A stretch of 28,016 nucleotides of DNA from an uncultured bacterium (GTDB lineage Bacteria; CAIJMQ01): positions 1 to 28,016 of the forward strand of contig CAIJMQ010000025.1 of NCBI GenBank assembly GCA_903821905.1. The letters are read 5' to 3'. Under the pieces are notes generated by a model. It was not told the DNA's origin, did no database searches, and saw nothing but the letters and a program-made list of their open reading frames with translations. Of the stretch, positions 7,269 through 15,321 are shown piece by piece. The position numbers and the translations under genes were made by a program. Numbering within the stretch: the stretch's first letter is position 1; each line of letters begins with the position of its first letter.

Positions 7269-7715
7269 TTATTCAATAACAGTAACATCTTTTACAAGAT
7301 AAGTAGTTTTTGACCTCCAAGGGACACTGCCCGCCTTCTGTTCATATATAATGTTTACAGTTTTACCATTAGCATAAGCACTGTTTATCTTTTGCAATAA
7401 TTCTTCCCTATTGGGAGCCATATTATCTATTGAAAAATTCCAAACATAAGTAGTAGCAATGCCATGCCCCGGGGCCATAATACCCTGCACCTCCCATGTT
7501 TTCCAAATAAGCCCCCTCGAGGCAATTTTGACAATCTGGACTTTTCTTTCTCCTTCGCTGTATTGAATATTTACTCCTATTGGTCCCCACAATGCTCTCC
7601 CAAAAAATATCAAGAAAAAGAACGTTCCCAATACCAGCCATGCAATTTTATTCTGTTTTTTCATTCTATTATGATAAACTTCTCTCTTTTTTGTTTTCTC
7701 TTCTTCTGTAAGCAT
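7269..7715 (-). CDS. Conserved hypothetical protein with one transmembrane helix
   Basis: A 148-residue protein. A charged N-terminal stretch (1-22) is followed by one membrane helix (about 24-42) and a predicted β-rich soluble domain. The YSEGERKVQIVKIASRG and IWKTWEVQG segments, with a later SVPWRSKTTYLV, fit a small family of one-TM proteins that I recall mostly under an erroneous 6-phosphogluconate dehydrogenase label; there is no dehydrogenase motif here. A TTAGGA ribosome site precedes the ATG. It follows the CDF transporter on the same strand and converges on yjbQ. Function unknown. Confidence 0.75.
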   Translation of the reverse strand: MLTEEEKTKKREVYHNRMKKQNKIAWLVLGTFFFLIFFGRALWGPIGVNIQYSEGERKVQIVKIASRGLIWKTWEVQGIMAPGHGIATTYVWNFSIDNMAPNREELLQKINSAYANGKTVNIIYEQKAGSVPWRSKTTYLVKDVTVIE

Positions 7716-7747
7716 TTTTTCCTAATCAACCTCTGAAAACTCTTTCG

Positions 7748-8641
7748 TTATGTTTTTTCTTCCTCTTTAATAGAGGCTGGTTCCATATGCACAATAATAT
7801 CAACAATCTCCGGGAACTTTTTTATAATTTCTTTTTGAATCGTATGGCTTAGGTGATGAGAATCACTCATTGTTATATTTCCATCGACCTCTACATGAAG
7901 GTCAAGATGAATATCATCAAGCCGACCGCGGGTGCGGATTCTATGACAATTCCTAACCCCTTTTATCCCAAGCACAAGATTCTTTATTTTATCTGTATCG
8001 GCTATTGCAACAGCATCGCACAATATACCCGACTCCTGTTTTATGATTTCAAATGCGGAATAGGCGATAAAACCGGAAATAACAAAAGTAACTATTGGAT
8101 CAACAATAGGAAACCCTAATTTAACGCCAACTAAAGCCACAATGACTGAAATTGATGTAAAAATATCCGCTCGAGTGTGCATTGAATCAATAACCAATAT
8201 ATCACTCTGTAGTTTCTTTCCCCGCCGGTATTCATAAATCATGACTACAATATTGACTATAGTAGTAATGAACATAATTGCGAAGCTAATTATATTCACT
8301 TGTGGAACTACGGGTTTAAAAATACGACCAATACCTTTTTCAATGAGATTAATTGCTACCATAATAAGCATTGCTGCAATACCCAAAGCAAAAAGCGTCT
8401 CATATTTCCTGTGCCCATAAGGATGGTCAGCATCCTTAGGCTGTGAAGAAAAATGAATCCCCACAAGTCCAATAATATTTGATGTCCCATCGGATAAAGA
8501 ATGGAAACCATCGGCAGTCATACTTGCTGAACGACTTATGAAGCCGTAAATAATTTTAGCTGCCGCAACTGCCCAATTCAAAAACAGTACAATCCACAGT
8601 ACTTTTTGAACTTCTTGATAGTGTTTTTTTATATTACCCAT
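7748..8641 (-). CDS. Cation diffusion facilitator (Zn2+-type) efflux transporter
   Basis: A 297-residue CDF transporter with about six membrane helices (residues 12-200) and a cytoplasmic ferredoxin-like C-terminal domain. The membrane metal site is His47-x3-Asp51 in TM2 (DGFHSLSD) and His155-x3-Asp159 in TM5 (HTRAD); two HxxxD pairs are the pattern expected for zinc (possibly Co/Cd) rather than manganese, which uses DxxxD. The C-terminal HLDLHVEVDG and HHLSHTIQ segments supply the usual metal-binding histidines. Exports divalent cations in exchange for protons. Length is standard. No Shine-Dalgarno is evident. It lies downstream of tRNA-Gln in the same orientation. Confidence 0.93.
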   Translation of the reverse strand: MGNIKKHYQEVQKVLWIVLFLNWAVAAAKIIYGFISRSASMTADGFHSLSDGTSNIIGLVGIHFSSQPKDADHPYGHRKYETLFALGIAAMLIMVAINLIEKGIGRIFKPVVPQVNIISFAIMFITTIVNIVVMIYEYRRGKKLQSDILVIDSMHTRADIFTSISVIVALVGVKLGFPIVDPIVTFVISGFIAYSAFEIIKQESGILCDAVAIADTDKIKNLVLGIKGVRNCHRIRTRGRLDDIHLDLHVEVDGNITMSDSHHLSHTIQKEIIKKFPEIVDIIVHMEPASIKEEEKT

Positions 8642-8683
8642 AATGAAAATCAGGAATATCGCTTATTATATTAATTAAGAAAG

Positions 8684-8755
8684 CTGCCCAGCCTGGACTC
8701 GAACCAGGAAACCCAGCTCCAAAGGCTGGTGTGTTACCGATTACACCACCGGGCA
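8684..8755 (-). tRNA. tRNA-Gln (anticodon TTG)
   Basis: A 72-nt cloverleaf. The acceptor TGCCCGG/CTGGGCA has the U1:A72 pair typical of glutamine tRNAs. The anticodon stem is CCAGC/GCTGG with loop CTTTGGA (TTG, reading CAA). The T arm is CCTGG-TTCGAGT-CCAGG, the discriminator is G, and CCA is not encoded. It lies between spoVG and the CDF gene on the same strand; gltX is three genes upstream. Confidence 0.97.
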
Positions 8756-8767
8756 AAATTTCAGGGA

Positions 8768-9286
8768 TTATTCGACTGGCTCTTCTTCTTTTGGTTCTGA
8801 TACCGCTTCTGGTTTACTCCTTCTTCCGAATCTACCTCTTGCAGGTTTAGGTGCTTTTTCTCCTTCGGTGGTGGAAGCGGGTTTTGCTTTCTCTGGAGCA
8901 GAAGCTGGCTCTGAAGGACCCTTCTCAAGTTCTAATTTGTAAGCTTCGATTATTTTATTATGTATATAATCTCGCATCTCTTGTGTTATTGGATGAGCTA
9001 CATCCCTGTGGAGATTTTTATCATCCATCTCAACATTGTCAGCATGAACTGGAAGTTCACTGCCACAACCAGCACAGTATTTACCCCTGACAGGGTTACG
9101 ATAGCCGCATTTCGCACAAGGTTCTTTTAAAGGACGAGATGGCATAGCTACAAACATTCCGTTACGCCCCTCTATTATTCTCATATCCCGCACAACAAAC
9201 GCATTGTCAAATGTTATTGTTGCAAACGCCTTTACCCTGTTGCCCTTTTTTGTAGACAGCTTTATTCTTACATCTGTGATTTCCAT
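8768..9286 (-). CDS. spoVG: SpoVG family protein with internal zinc ribbon and long charged tail
   Basis: The SpoVG core is plain: [10 protein letters not shown] opening, [30 protein letters not shown] and, later, RDVAHPIT with a closing helix. In ordinary SpoVG (about 85-100 residues) the two halves are joined by a few residues. Here about 40 extra residues intervene and hold Cys57-x2-Cys60-x10-Cys71-x2-Cys74, a textbook zinc ribbon. After the core (about residue 120) comes a 50-residue Pro/Glu/Lys tail with a basic GRFGRRSK patch. Total length is 172. SpoVG proteins bind DNA or RNA and regulate in several phyla. The start at 9286 is set by a perfect AGGAGGT; an upstream in-frame ATG is rejected. 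ispE lies upstream, as in Bacillus where spoVG and ispE are close. Confidence 0.92.
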   Translation of the reverse strand: MEITDVRIKLSTKKGNRVKAFATITFDNAFVVRDMRIIEGRNGMFVAMPSRPLKEPCAKCGYRNPVRGKYCAGCGSELPVHADNVEMDDKNLHRDVAHPITQEMRDYIHNKIIEAYKLELEKGPSEPASAPEKAKPASTTEGEKAPKPARGRFGRRSKPEAVSEPKEEEPVE

Positions 9287-9290
9287 TTTA

Positions 9291-9297
9291 ACCTCCT
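9291..9297 (-). promoter_or_regulatory. Ribosome binding site that fixes the spoVG start
   Basis: AGGAGGT on the minus strand, four bases before the ATG at 9286. It excludes the longer in-frame start at 9346. Confidence 0.85.
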
Positions 9298-9364
9298 GTT
9301 GTTCTATAACTACGACACCTTTTTCAATTGGGTAAATACCCGGCAACTAACAACATTGTCAGCC

Positions 9365-10234
9365 CTAATAGGCAGGCAATGTTTTTCCTATATAGTAACC
9401 TCCTTTGAGTTTTAGGATTTCCTTTTTTATATGTTCTTCCTTTTTCCAATCGTTCGGTAAAACAACAAAAAAAGCAGAACCTGAACCACTCATAATAATA
9501 TTACCTGTTTCAAAAGAACCAATTTGTTTTTTGAACTGATAAAGAAGAGGATGAATTTCACATGCCACGTCTTCCAAGCGGTTGAAAAAATGTTTCTTTG
9601 CTCCTTCAAAGTCGTTTATCTTCAAAGCCTCTGTCAATAATTTAGCACTTCTCTTTTTCTTAGTCAAGCTGGACGATATGCTTTTATATACTAAAGCGGT
9701 GGAAACAGGGAAATCCGGCCAGAGAACCAGAACATTAACACCTGAGAACCTGGGCAATGGTGTAATAACTTCGCCTCTTTCGCTTCCAAGGCAAGTGCCA
9801 CCATAAATAAAAAAAGGGACATCCATCCCGACTTCTTTCCCTAATATCGCCAAATCCTTTAAAGAAAATCCCAGATGCCACAACTCATTTAACCCTTTCA
9901 ATACCGAAGCTGCATTGCTGCTTCCTCCACCAAGACCTCTTCCTATAGGAATCCTTTTTTCTATGAATATATCAGCGCCTTTATTAAACTGTCTTGCTTT
10001 ATTTTGGATTAATTTTGCGGCTTTATAAGCAATATTATTTTCTTTGGCTATATTTAGAGCAGGAGAAACTTCTACATTAATATCCCCGCCCTCCCTGTCT
10101 TTTATTGAAATGTTGTCATGCAGGTCTATTTCCTGAAATACAGTTTCTATTTGATGGTAGCCGTCTTTTCTTTTGCCTAATACTTCGAGAAAAAGGTTGA
10201 TTTTTGCAGAGGAGCTAATTTTTATTTCAGTCAT
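9365..10234 (-). CDS. ispE: 4-diphosphocytidyl-2-C-methyl-D-erythritol kinase
   Basis: A 289-residue GHMP kinase of the non-mevalonate isoprenoid pathway that phosphorylates CDP-methylerythritol at the 2-hydroxyl. The opening SSAKINLFLEVLGKRKDGYH carries the conserved Lys11 and Asn13. The ATP loop is PIGRGLGGGSSNAA (residues 96-109), the catalytic Asp is Asp138 in GMDVPFF, and the third GHMP motif is MSGSGSAFF. Length is normal. GGCGG precedes the ATG, and gltX ends 25 bases upstream, so gltX-ispE-spoVG are probably one transcript. It implies that this organism uses the MEP pathway. Confidence 0.96.
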   Translation of the reverse strand: MTEIKISSSAKINLFLEVLGKRKDGYHQIETVFQEIDLHDNISIKDREGGDINVEVSPALNIAKENNIAYKAAKLIQNKARQFNKGADIFIEKRIPIGRGLGGGSSNAASVLKGLNELWHLGFSLKDLAILGKEVGMDVPFFIYGGTCLGSERGEVITPLPRFSGVNVLVLWPDFPVSTALVYKSISSSLTKKKRSAKLLTEALKINDFEGAKKHFFNRLEDVACEIHPLLYQFKKQIGSFETGNIIMSGSGSAFFVVLPNDWKKEEHIKKEILKLKGGYYIGKTLPAY

Positions 10235-10259
10235 AAACCGCCATGATGATAAGATGCTT

Positions 10260-11705
10260 TTATTTTGAAATAATCTTTTTGCTATCTTTAATTCTTTCTA
10301 AGGTTTTTTCTTTTCCTAACAGTTCCATTACTTCAAAAAGCGGCGGAGATACGGACTTGCCCGTTACTGCCACTCTTAAAGGATGGATAAAATCAGCACC
10401 CTTCATTTTAAGTTCTTCGGCAAGTTCCCTTAAGGTTTTTTCAATGTCCTGGAAAAGGAAAGATTGAAGTTGTTCTAATCTCTCTTCGACTTTATCCAAA
10501 AGCGACGGCACATAATCTCTTTTTAGAAATTTATTAACCGCTTCCTCGTTGTAAGAAAGTTTATCTTGAAAGAAAAAATCCGCATTATCAATTATTTGGC
10601 AAAGTGTTCTTGTGCGCGGTTTGTATAGTTCCATCATTTTTATCAATTTTTCTTTATCTGTCTTCTCATTAATAAACCCTGCTTCTTTGAAGTACGGTAG
10701 AACATGTTCAAGCAACTTTTCCGCAGGTAAGTCTTTTATGTAAGAACCGTTCATCCAATCAAGCTTTTCTTTATTGAACACAGCGTTTCTGCTAATTATC
10801 CTCTCTAAGGAAAAAGAGTTTATCAATTCCTCTTCGGACATAATCTCTTTATTGTTTCCAGGCGACCAGCCCAAAAGCGAGATAAAGTTCATTAAAGCTT
10901 CGGGCAAATATCCTTCTTTCTTGTATTCCATTAAACCCACCGCACCGTGCCTTTTGGAAAGACGTGCTTTGTCTGGGCCGAGTATCAATGGTATATGCGC
11001 AAATGTCGGGGGGCTAAATCCCAGCGCTTCATAAAGAGCTATCTGCCGCGGAGTATTAGTTATATGGTCGTCCCCTCTTATGACGTGTGTTATCTCCATA
11101 GAGTGGTCATCAACGACACACGAAAAATTATACGTGGGATTACCGTCCGTCTTAAGAATTACAAAGTCGTCATACTGGTGCTCTCCAAAATTTATATCTC
11201 CGTGGATTGCATCTTTAAAAGGAAGAACTGGCTTTGTCCATTTAAATCTTATTACTTCGCTTCTACCTTCTTTTTTTAGCTTATTCCTCTCATCGTCGGT
11301 TAGATCCCTACACCTACCGTCATACCTTGGGACTTCGCCTTTTTTCTTCATATCTTCCCGTCGCACGTCAAGTTCTTCGCTAGTGCAATAGCAGGAATAT
11401 GCTTTGCCTTCATTTAATAACTGAGCTATAAACTTTTTATAGATTGATAATCTCTGGCTTTGATAATACGGTTCGTGTGGTCCGCCGACTAAGGGCCCTT
11501 CATCCCAATCAAGCCCCAGCCACTTAAGCGCATCCAGAATCTGCTCTTCGGCTTCTTTGGTAGAACGCGCAGCATCGGTATCTTCAATTCTCAATATGAA
11601 TTTACCTTTATTGTGTTTTGCAAACAACCAGTTAAAAAGCGCCGTTCTTGCCCCGCCGATATGCAGAAATCCCGTCGGCGATGGTGCAAATCTTACTCTT
11701 ACCAT
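10260..11705 (-). CDS. gltX: Glutamyl-tRNA synthetase
   Basis: A 481-residue class I aminoacyl-tRNA synthetase. The HIGH motif is HIGG at residues 15-18 in APSPTGFLHIGGARTA, and the KMSKS equivalent is Leu249-Ser-Lys-Arg252 in RLSKRHG. A CYC (Cys105, Cys107) with Cys132 forms the zinc-like site of bacterial GluRS. Length is typical. Whether it is discriminating, or also charges tRNA-Gln for the transamidation route, cannot be read here, though a tRNA-Gln gene lies in the same operon. A GTGAGGAT ribosome site precedes the ATG. It follows the acyl-CoA ligase by 38 bases. Confidence 0.97.
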   Translation of the reverse strand: MVRVRFAPSPTGFLHIGGARTALFNWLFAKHNKGKFILRIEDTDAARSTKEAEEQILDALKWLGLDWDEGPLVGGPHEPYYQSQRLSIYKKFIAQLLNEGKAYSCYCTSEELDVRREDMKKKGEVPRYDGRCRDLTDDERNKLKKEGRSEVIRFKWTKPVLPFKDAIHGDINFGEHQYDDFVILKTDGNPTYNFSCVVDDHSMEITHVIRGDDHITNTPRQIALYEALGFSPPTFAHIPLILGPDKARLSKRHGAVGLMEYKKEGYLPEALMNFISLLGWSPGNNKEIMSEEELINSFSLERIISRNAVFNKEKLDWMNGSYIKDLPAEKLLEHVLPYFKEAGFINEKTDKEKLIKMMELYKPRTRTLCQIIDNADFFFQDKLSYNEEAVNKFLKRDYVPSLLDKVEERLEQLQSFLFQDIEKTLRELAEELKMKGADFIHPLRVAVTGKSVSPPLFEVMELLGKEKTLERIKDSKKIISK

Positions 11706-11743
11706 TTTTATATCCTCACTTCGTTAACCTAAAACCAAATACA

Positions 11744-13258
11744 TTATACCAACAATCTCTTAAGAATTTTTCCTGTCGGTGATTTGGGTAGTTCCTTCCT
11801 GAATTCTATGCTTCTTGGTATTTTATAAGAAGCAAGTAAGTGTTTGAGGTGTTTTCGTATCTCCTCTTCCGTCGTATTCTCCCCATCCTGAAGCACAACA
11901 TAAGCTATAGGGACCTCGCTTCCTCCTTCAAGACGTTTCCCGACTACAGCAGCTTCTTTTATTTTGGGATGAGAATACATCGCATCTTCCACTTCCTTAG
12001 GATAAACATTCAATCCTTTCATAACAATCAAATCCTTTTTCCTGTCCGCAATGTAGAGAAAACCTTCTTTATCTAATTTCCCTAAATCTCCCGTATACAA
12101 CCAACCGTGTTTAATAGCGGCTTTGGTCTCCTCCGGTCTATCGTAATATCCCTTCATAACCGAAGGACCTTTCACAAGAATTTCGCCTATCTCTCCCACG
12201 GGGAGTTCCTTACTATTGTCATCAACTATCCTGATTTCTATCCCTTCAAGAGGTTGCCCAACAGAACAGGATTTCTTACCTTTAAGAGGAGATAAAGTCA
12301 CAACAGGTGACGCTTCCGAAAGACCGTAACCTTCGAGTAGAGGTATGCCGAATTTCTTTTCAAATTTATGCATAACTACAGGGGAAAGCGCATCTCCACC
12401 GGAAACACACAACTTAATGGGATTTAAAAATTTGAAGGGAAAAACTGTAAGAAAAAATGGTGTCTTTGCATCAGCTAAAATCCTATAAATTGGCGGGACT
12501 GCTATCAAGACTGAAACTTTACATATTAATAACTGTTTCAAAACGTGCTTAAAATTCTTTAAAGATTTTATAATTACCGAGGAAGCTCCCAAATAAAAAG
12601 GTGTCAATATGCAGGTTGTTATGGTAAACGAATGGTAAAGGAGTAAAAGACACGAAAAATTGTCTTTGGGAGTAACTTTTATTCTTTTAAGACAAGCTTG
12701 AGCATTGGATATAAGATTTTTATGCGTTAACATAACGCCTTTTGGAGAACCTGTTGTCCCGGAAGTATAAATTAATGTAGCCACATCATCGTCTTCACAA
12801 TGACAAAGGGGTTCACAAGTATCGCACTGCGAGAAACAGTCCTTTTCAAAGTTTTCTATCTGAAGTAGAAAACGGAGCGAATCTACTCTTGCCACCAACT
12901 CATCAGTCGTTTCTTTAAAAGATTGGGAAGTAATAAGAGCCGATGCTTTTGCATCCTGAAGAATAAAATCAAGTTCTTCAAAGGTGAGCATAGTATTAAG
13001 CGGTATAGCAACAGCGCCGATTTTTACTATAGCGAAATAAGAAATCACAAACTCAATGGAATTCTGGAGTAATATAGCTACTTTGTCGTTTTTCTTAATA
13101 CCTTTTTCCAGGAGGAAATTCGAGAGTTGGTTGACCTCCTCGTTAAAATTTTTATAAGTCAGCGCATTAAAACCTGTGGCTTCGTCATTAGGTTGAATAA
13201 GAGCAATGTTCTTGCCAAATTCTTCTGCCCTTAATTTAATAAGTTCACCAAGAGTCAA
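11744..13258 (-). CDS. Acyl-CoA/acyl-ACP synthetase (AMP-dependent ligase) with a cysteine cluster
   Basis: A 504-residue ANL-superfamily ligase. The P-loop is TLIYTSGTTGSPKGVMLTH (161-179), followed by GYGLSEASPV, WLYTGDLGKLD, IADRKKDLIVMKG and the C-terminal catalytic lysine in SPTGKILKR. The overall pattern is that of medium- or long-chain fatty acyl-CoA ligases. Just before the P-loop lies a segment with Cys141, Cys145, Cys148, Cys152 and Cys154, five cysteines in 14 residues, which is not usual in this family and could bind a metal. The start is TTG, fixed by AGGAGC six bases upstream. It heads the minus-strand operon and is divergent from recO. Confidence 0.92.
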   Translation of the reverse strand: MTLGELIKLRAEEFGKNIALIQPNDEATGFNALTYKNFNEEVNQLSNFLLEKGIKKNDKVAILLQNSIEFVISYFAIVKIGAVAIPLNTMLTFEELDFILQDAKASALITSQSFKETTDELVARVDSLRFLLQIENFEKDCFSQCDTCEPLCHCEDDDVATLIYTSGTTGSPKGVMLTHKNLISNAQACLKRIKVTPKDNFSCLLLLYHSFTITTCILTPFYLGASSVIIKSLKNFKHVLKQLLICKVSVLIAVPPIYRILADAKTPFFLTVFPFKFLNPIKLCVSGGDALSPVVMHKFEKKFGIPLLEGYGLSEASPVVTLSPLKGKKSCSVGQPLEGIEIRIVDDNSKELPVGEIGEILVKGPSVMKGYYDRPEETKAAIKHGWLYTGDLGKLDKEGFLYIADRKKDLIVMKGLNVYPKEVEDAMYSHPKIKEAAVVGKRLEGGSEVPIAYVVLQDGENTTEEEIRKHLKHLLASYKIPRSIEFRKELPKSPTGKILKRLLV

Positions 13259-13264
13259 TTTTTC

Positions 13265-13270
13265 GCTCCT
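13265..13270 (-). promoter_or_regulatory. Ribosome binding site for the TTG start of the acyl-CoA ligase
   Basis: AGGAGC on the minus strand, six bases before the TTG at 13258. It supports the non-ATG start. Confidence 0.7.
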
Positions 13271-13411
13271 AAGTTTTTATATCATAAAATCCGATAGAAA
13301 TAAACCTGCTAAATAAAGTAGCTAGAATCAAATTTGTTGAATATTGGATGGTTAATCAACTTCAAACGGATGTTGTCTCTTGTCTTGAAACAGAGTAGAA
13401 TAATTCGCAAA

Positions 13412-14182
13412 ATGGAACAGACAGAGGGCATAGTTTTAAGAAGTTTTGACTTCCGCGAAACCAGCACACTTGTCATCTTCTACACCCGCGATTTCGGCTC
13501 ACTTAAAGGCCTTGCAAAGGGTGCCAGACAAAAACAGAAACAATTCGGCAGTTCACTGGAACTTTATTCTCACGATTTCATTACATTCTATAAAAGCAGA
13601 ACCAGCGAAATACACCTTGTCGGGAAATGCGAGCAAAAGAATTTTTATGCAGGCATAAGAGAAGACATTCTGAAATCTTCTTTTGCTACATATTGGATGG
13701 AACTCATCCGTGAGTTAATACAGGATAAAGACGAGCCCCTCTTTGAATTCTTGCTGTCGTCCCTTTCATATCTTGAAAAGGAAGCAAACCTCCCATCACT
13801 TATTTTGCCGTTTTTTGAATTAAACCTTTTGAAACTGGCCGGTTACGGACCGGTGCTTGACCATTGCGTAAACTGCAAAAAATCTTCGGAGAATTTCAAG
13901 TTCAGTTCGGAACTGGGCGGCATCATTTGTCCGGATTGTTATAATAAAGACCCCCGCTCAATAGATGTCCTTCCCAACACCATTTCACTTATGAAGGTTT
14001 TAACAAAAACCCAAATGGAAAATCTTCCGCGTATTAGAGTTGAGCCAAAATTACTGGGACAGGTAAAAGGAGTAATACATTATTATCTGTTTCATTCTCT
14101 GGGCAAAAAGCCCAAATCACTTCAGTTTATTGAGCAAATGATGAAATCTCAAGACAAAGTTCAAAGTAGCGTTGGGGTTTGA
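13412..14182 (+). CDS. recO: DNA repair protein RecO
   Basis: A 256-residue RecO, which loads RecA onto SSB-coated DNA with RecR. The N-terminal OB fold starts TEGIVLRSFDFRETSTLVIF and includes KGARQKQKQFGSSLELY. The zinc-finger cysteines are Cys152, Cys155, Cys173 and Cys176 (HCVNC and CPDC), and FFELNLLKLAGYGP is the standard helical signature. Total length matches the family. The open frame extends 26 codons upstream, but those residues are unlike RecO, and EGIVL normally lies within a few residues of the start, so the ATG at 13412 is chosen. No strong Shine-Dalgarno is visible. Confidence 0.93.
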   Translation: MEQTEGIVLRSFDFRETSTLVIFYTRDFGSLKGLAKGARQKQKQFGSSLELYSHDFITFYKSRTSEIHLVGKCEQKNFYAGIREDILKSSFATYWMELIRELIQDKDEPLFEFLLSSLSYLEKEANLPSLILPFFELNLLKLAGYGPVLDHCVNCKKSSENFKFSSELGGIICPDCYNKDPRSIDVLPNTISLMKVLTKTQMENLPRIRVEPKLLGQVKGVIHYYLFHSLGKKPKSLQFIEQMMKSQDKVQSSVGV

Positions 14183-14188
14183 TTTCGT

Positions 14189-14218
14189 TTGAAGTTAATA
14201 CTGCTATTGAATTATAAT
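14189..14218 (+). promoter_or_regulatory. Candidate promoter of the csgG-like gene
   Basis: TTGAAG at 14189-14194 and a consensus TATAAT at 14213-14218 are separated by 18 bases. They lie just past the recO stop and about 40 bases before the csgG-like ATG, which has a perfect AAGGAGGT at 14243-14250. Confidence 0.6.
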
Positions 14219-14258
14219 CCCTAAAGCATCATCTTAAATAAAAAGGAGGTAGTGAATA

Positions 14259-15245
14259 ATGAAAAGAATAACGTATTGGTTAATTGCGGTCCTTTTAATA
14301 TTCGGATTATCTTATGTTCAAAGTATTGCGAAGATGGATAAAACACAGACAGGAACACCAAGCGAAGAAACAAATAAAGAGTATACAAAAGAAGAAGAAG
14401 CACCCGCTCCCGTCCCTTTTACCGGAATAAAGAAAAGAATAGGCGTGTCAGGTTTTGAGAATAAATCCGGTTGGAGAGGAGAAGTAAGTCTCGGCGACGG
14501 AATGGCTGAAATGCTCACTACAGAACTCAAAAAAACAGGCAGATTCATAATTGTGGAAAGACAGGACTTGGAAGATATTATGTCCGAACAGAGATTGCAG
14601 GAAGAAGGAAAAACCACCAAAACTACTGGTGCAAAAAGCGGCAGATTAATCGGTGCTCAAATTTTAATAAGAGGCGCAGTCACCGAATTTGAAGCTTCAA
14701 AATCCGGCGGTGGCGGTGGAATCGCTATAAAAGGTATCGGCATAGGAGTATCCGGAAGCACAGCCCAAGTAGGAATTGATTTGAGAATGTATGACACATC
14801 AACAGGAGAAGTTCTTCAGTCCCACCGCGCAACTGGAGAAGCAAAATCATCCGGGCTAGCAGTTGGCGGCGTCTCAGGCGATGTTGCTTTCGGAGCCGGC
14901 GGATTTTCCAAAACCCCACTGGGAGAAGCTACAAGGCACGCAATTAAAGATGCAGTCAAATTCATCGTAAGCCAAATGGAAAATATTCCTTGGCAGTCAA
15001 GCATCGTAAAAGTGGATAATAATGTTGTTATTATTTCCGGCGGACAAGACGTGAATATGTCTACAGGTGGCACCTATACTGTTTATAGCGCCGGTGAAGA
15101 ATTAATTGACCCATCAACCGGACTCTCTTTAGGCAAAGAGGAATCCAAAATCGGCAGAATAGAAGTAACATCAGTGGAAGATAAATTCTCCAAAGCCAAG
15201 ATCCTGGAAGGGTCGGGTTTTAAGTATGGGGATGTAGTTAAATAA
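14259..15245 (+). CDS. CsgG-family outer-membrane/periplasmic assembly protein with FlgT-like C-terminal domain
   Basis: A 328-residue exported protein. A signal peptide spans residues 1-24, followed by a Lys/Glu/Pro linker (25-56). The CsgG fold (about 57-240) has RIGVSGFENKSGWRGE, LGDGMAEMLTTELKKTGRF, VERQDLEDI and LIGAQILIRGAVTEFE. Two glycine-rich stretches (about 149-170 and 198-217) match the places where CsgG inserts membrane hairpins. The last 80 residues (IISGGQDVNMSTG, VYSAGEELIDPSTG, IGRIEVTSVE, YGDVVK) resemble the FlgT C-terminal domain. E. coli CsgG is a lipoprotein; there is no cysteine in this signal. No curli subunit genes are nearby, so the exported partner is unknown. Ribosome site and candidate promoter are strong. 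Confidence 0.85.
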   Translation: MKRITYWLIAVLLIFGLSYVQSIAKMDKTQTGTPSEETNKEYTKEEEAPAPVPFTGIKKRIGVSGFENKSGWRGEVSLGDGMAEMLTTELKKTGRFIIVERQDLEDIMSEQRLQEEGKTTKTTGAKSGRLIGAQILIRGAVTEFEASKSGGGGGIAIKGIGIGVSGSTAQVGIDLRMYDTSTGEVLQSHRATGEAKSSGLAVGGVSGDVAFGAGGFSKTPLGEATRHAIKDAVKFIVSQMENIPWQSSIVKVDNNVVIISGGQDVNMSTGGTYTVYSAGEELIDPSTGLSLGKEESKIGRIEVTSVEDKFSKAKILEGSGFKYGDVVK

Positions 15246-15321
15246 CCTCGTTAACAACACAAACGGGTATAGGTTGTCGGCTTTTGTGAACACTGATAAC
15301 CAGGAACCGTTTATTAAAAAA

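Noticed and set aside
7243-7271. TAAGTTT/AAACTTA inverted repeat between convergent yjbQ and the one-TM gene as a bidirectional terminator
   Set aside because: Seven AT-only-type pairs around a 15-base loop with no U-run; too weak to call.
9287-9346. Longer start for spoVG
   Set aside because: A perfect AGGAGGT directly precedes the ATG at 9286 and the SpoVG family opening MEITDV starts there.
13334-13411. Upstream extension of recO
   Set aside because: Residues are unlike RecO; EGIVLRS normally lies within a few residues of the N-terminus.
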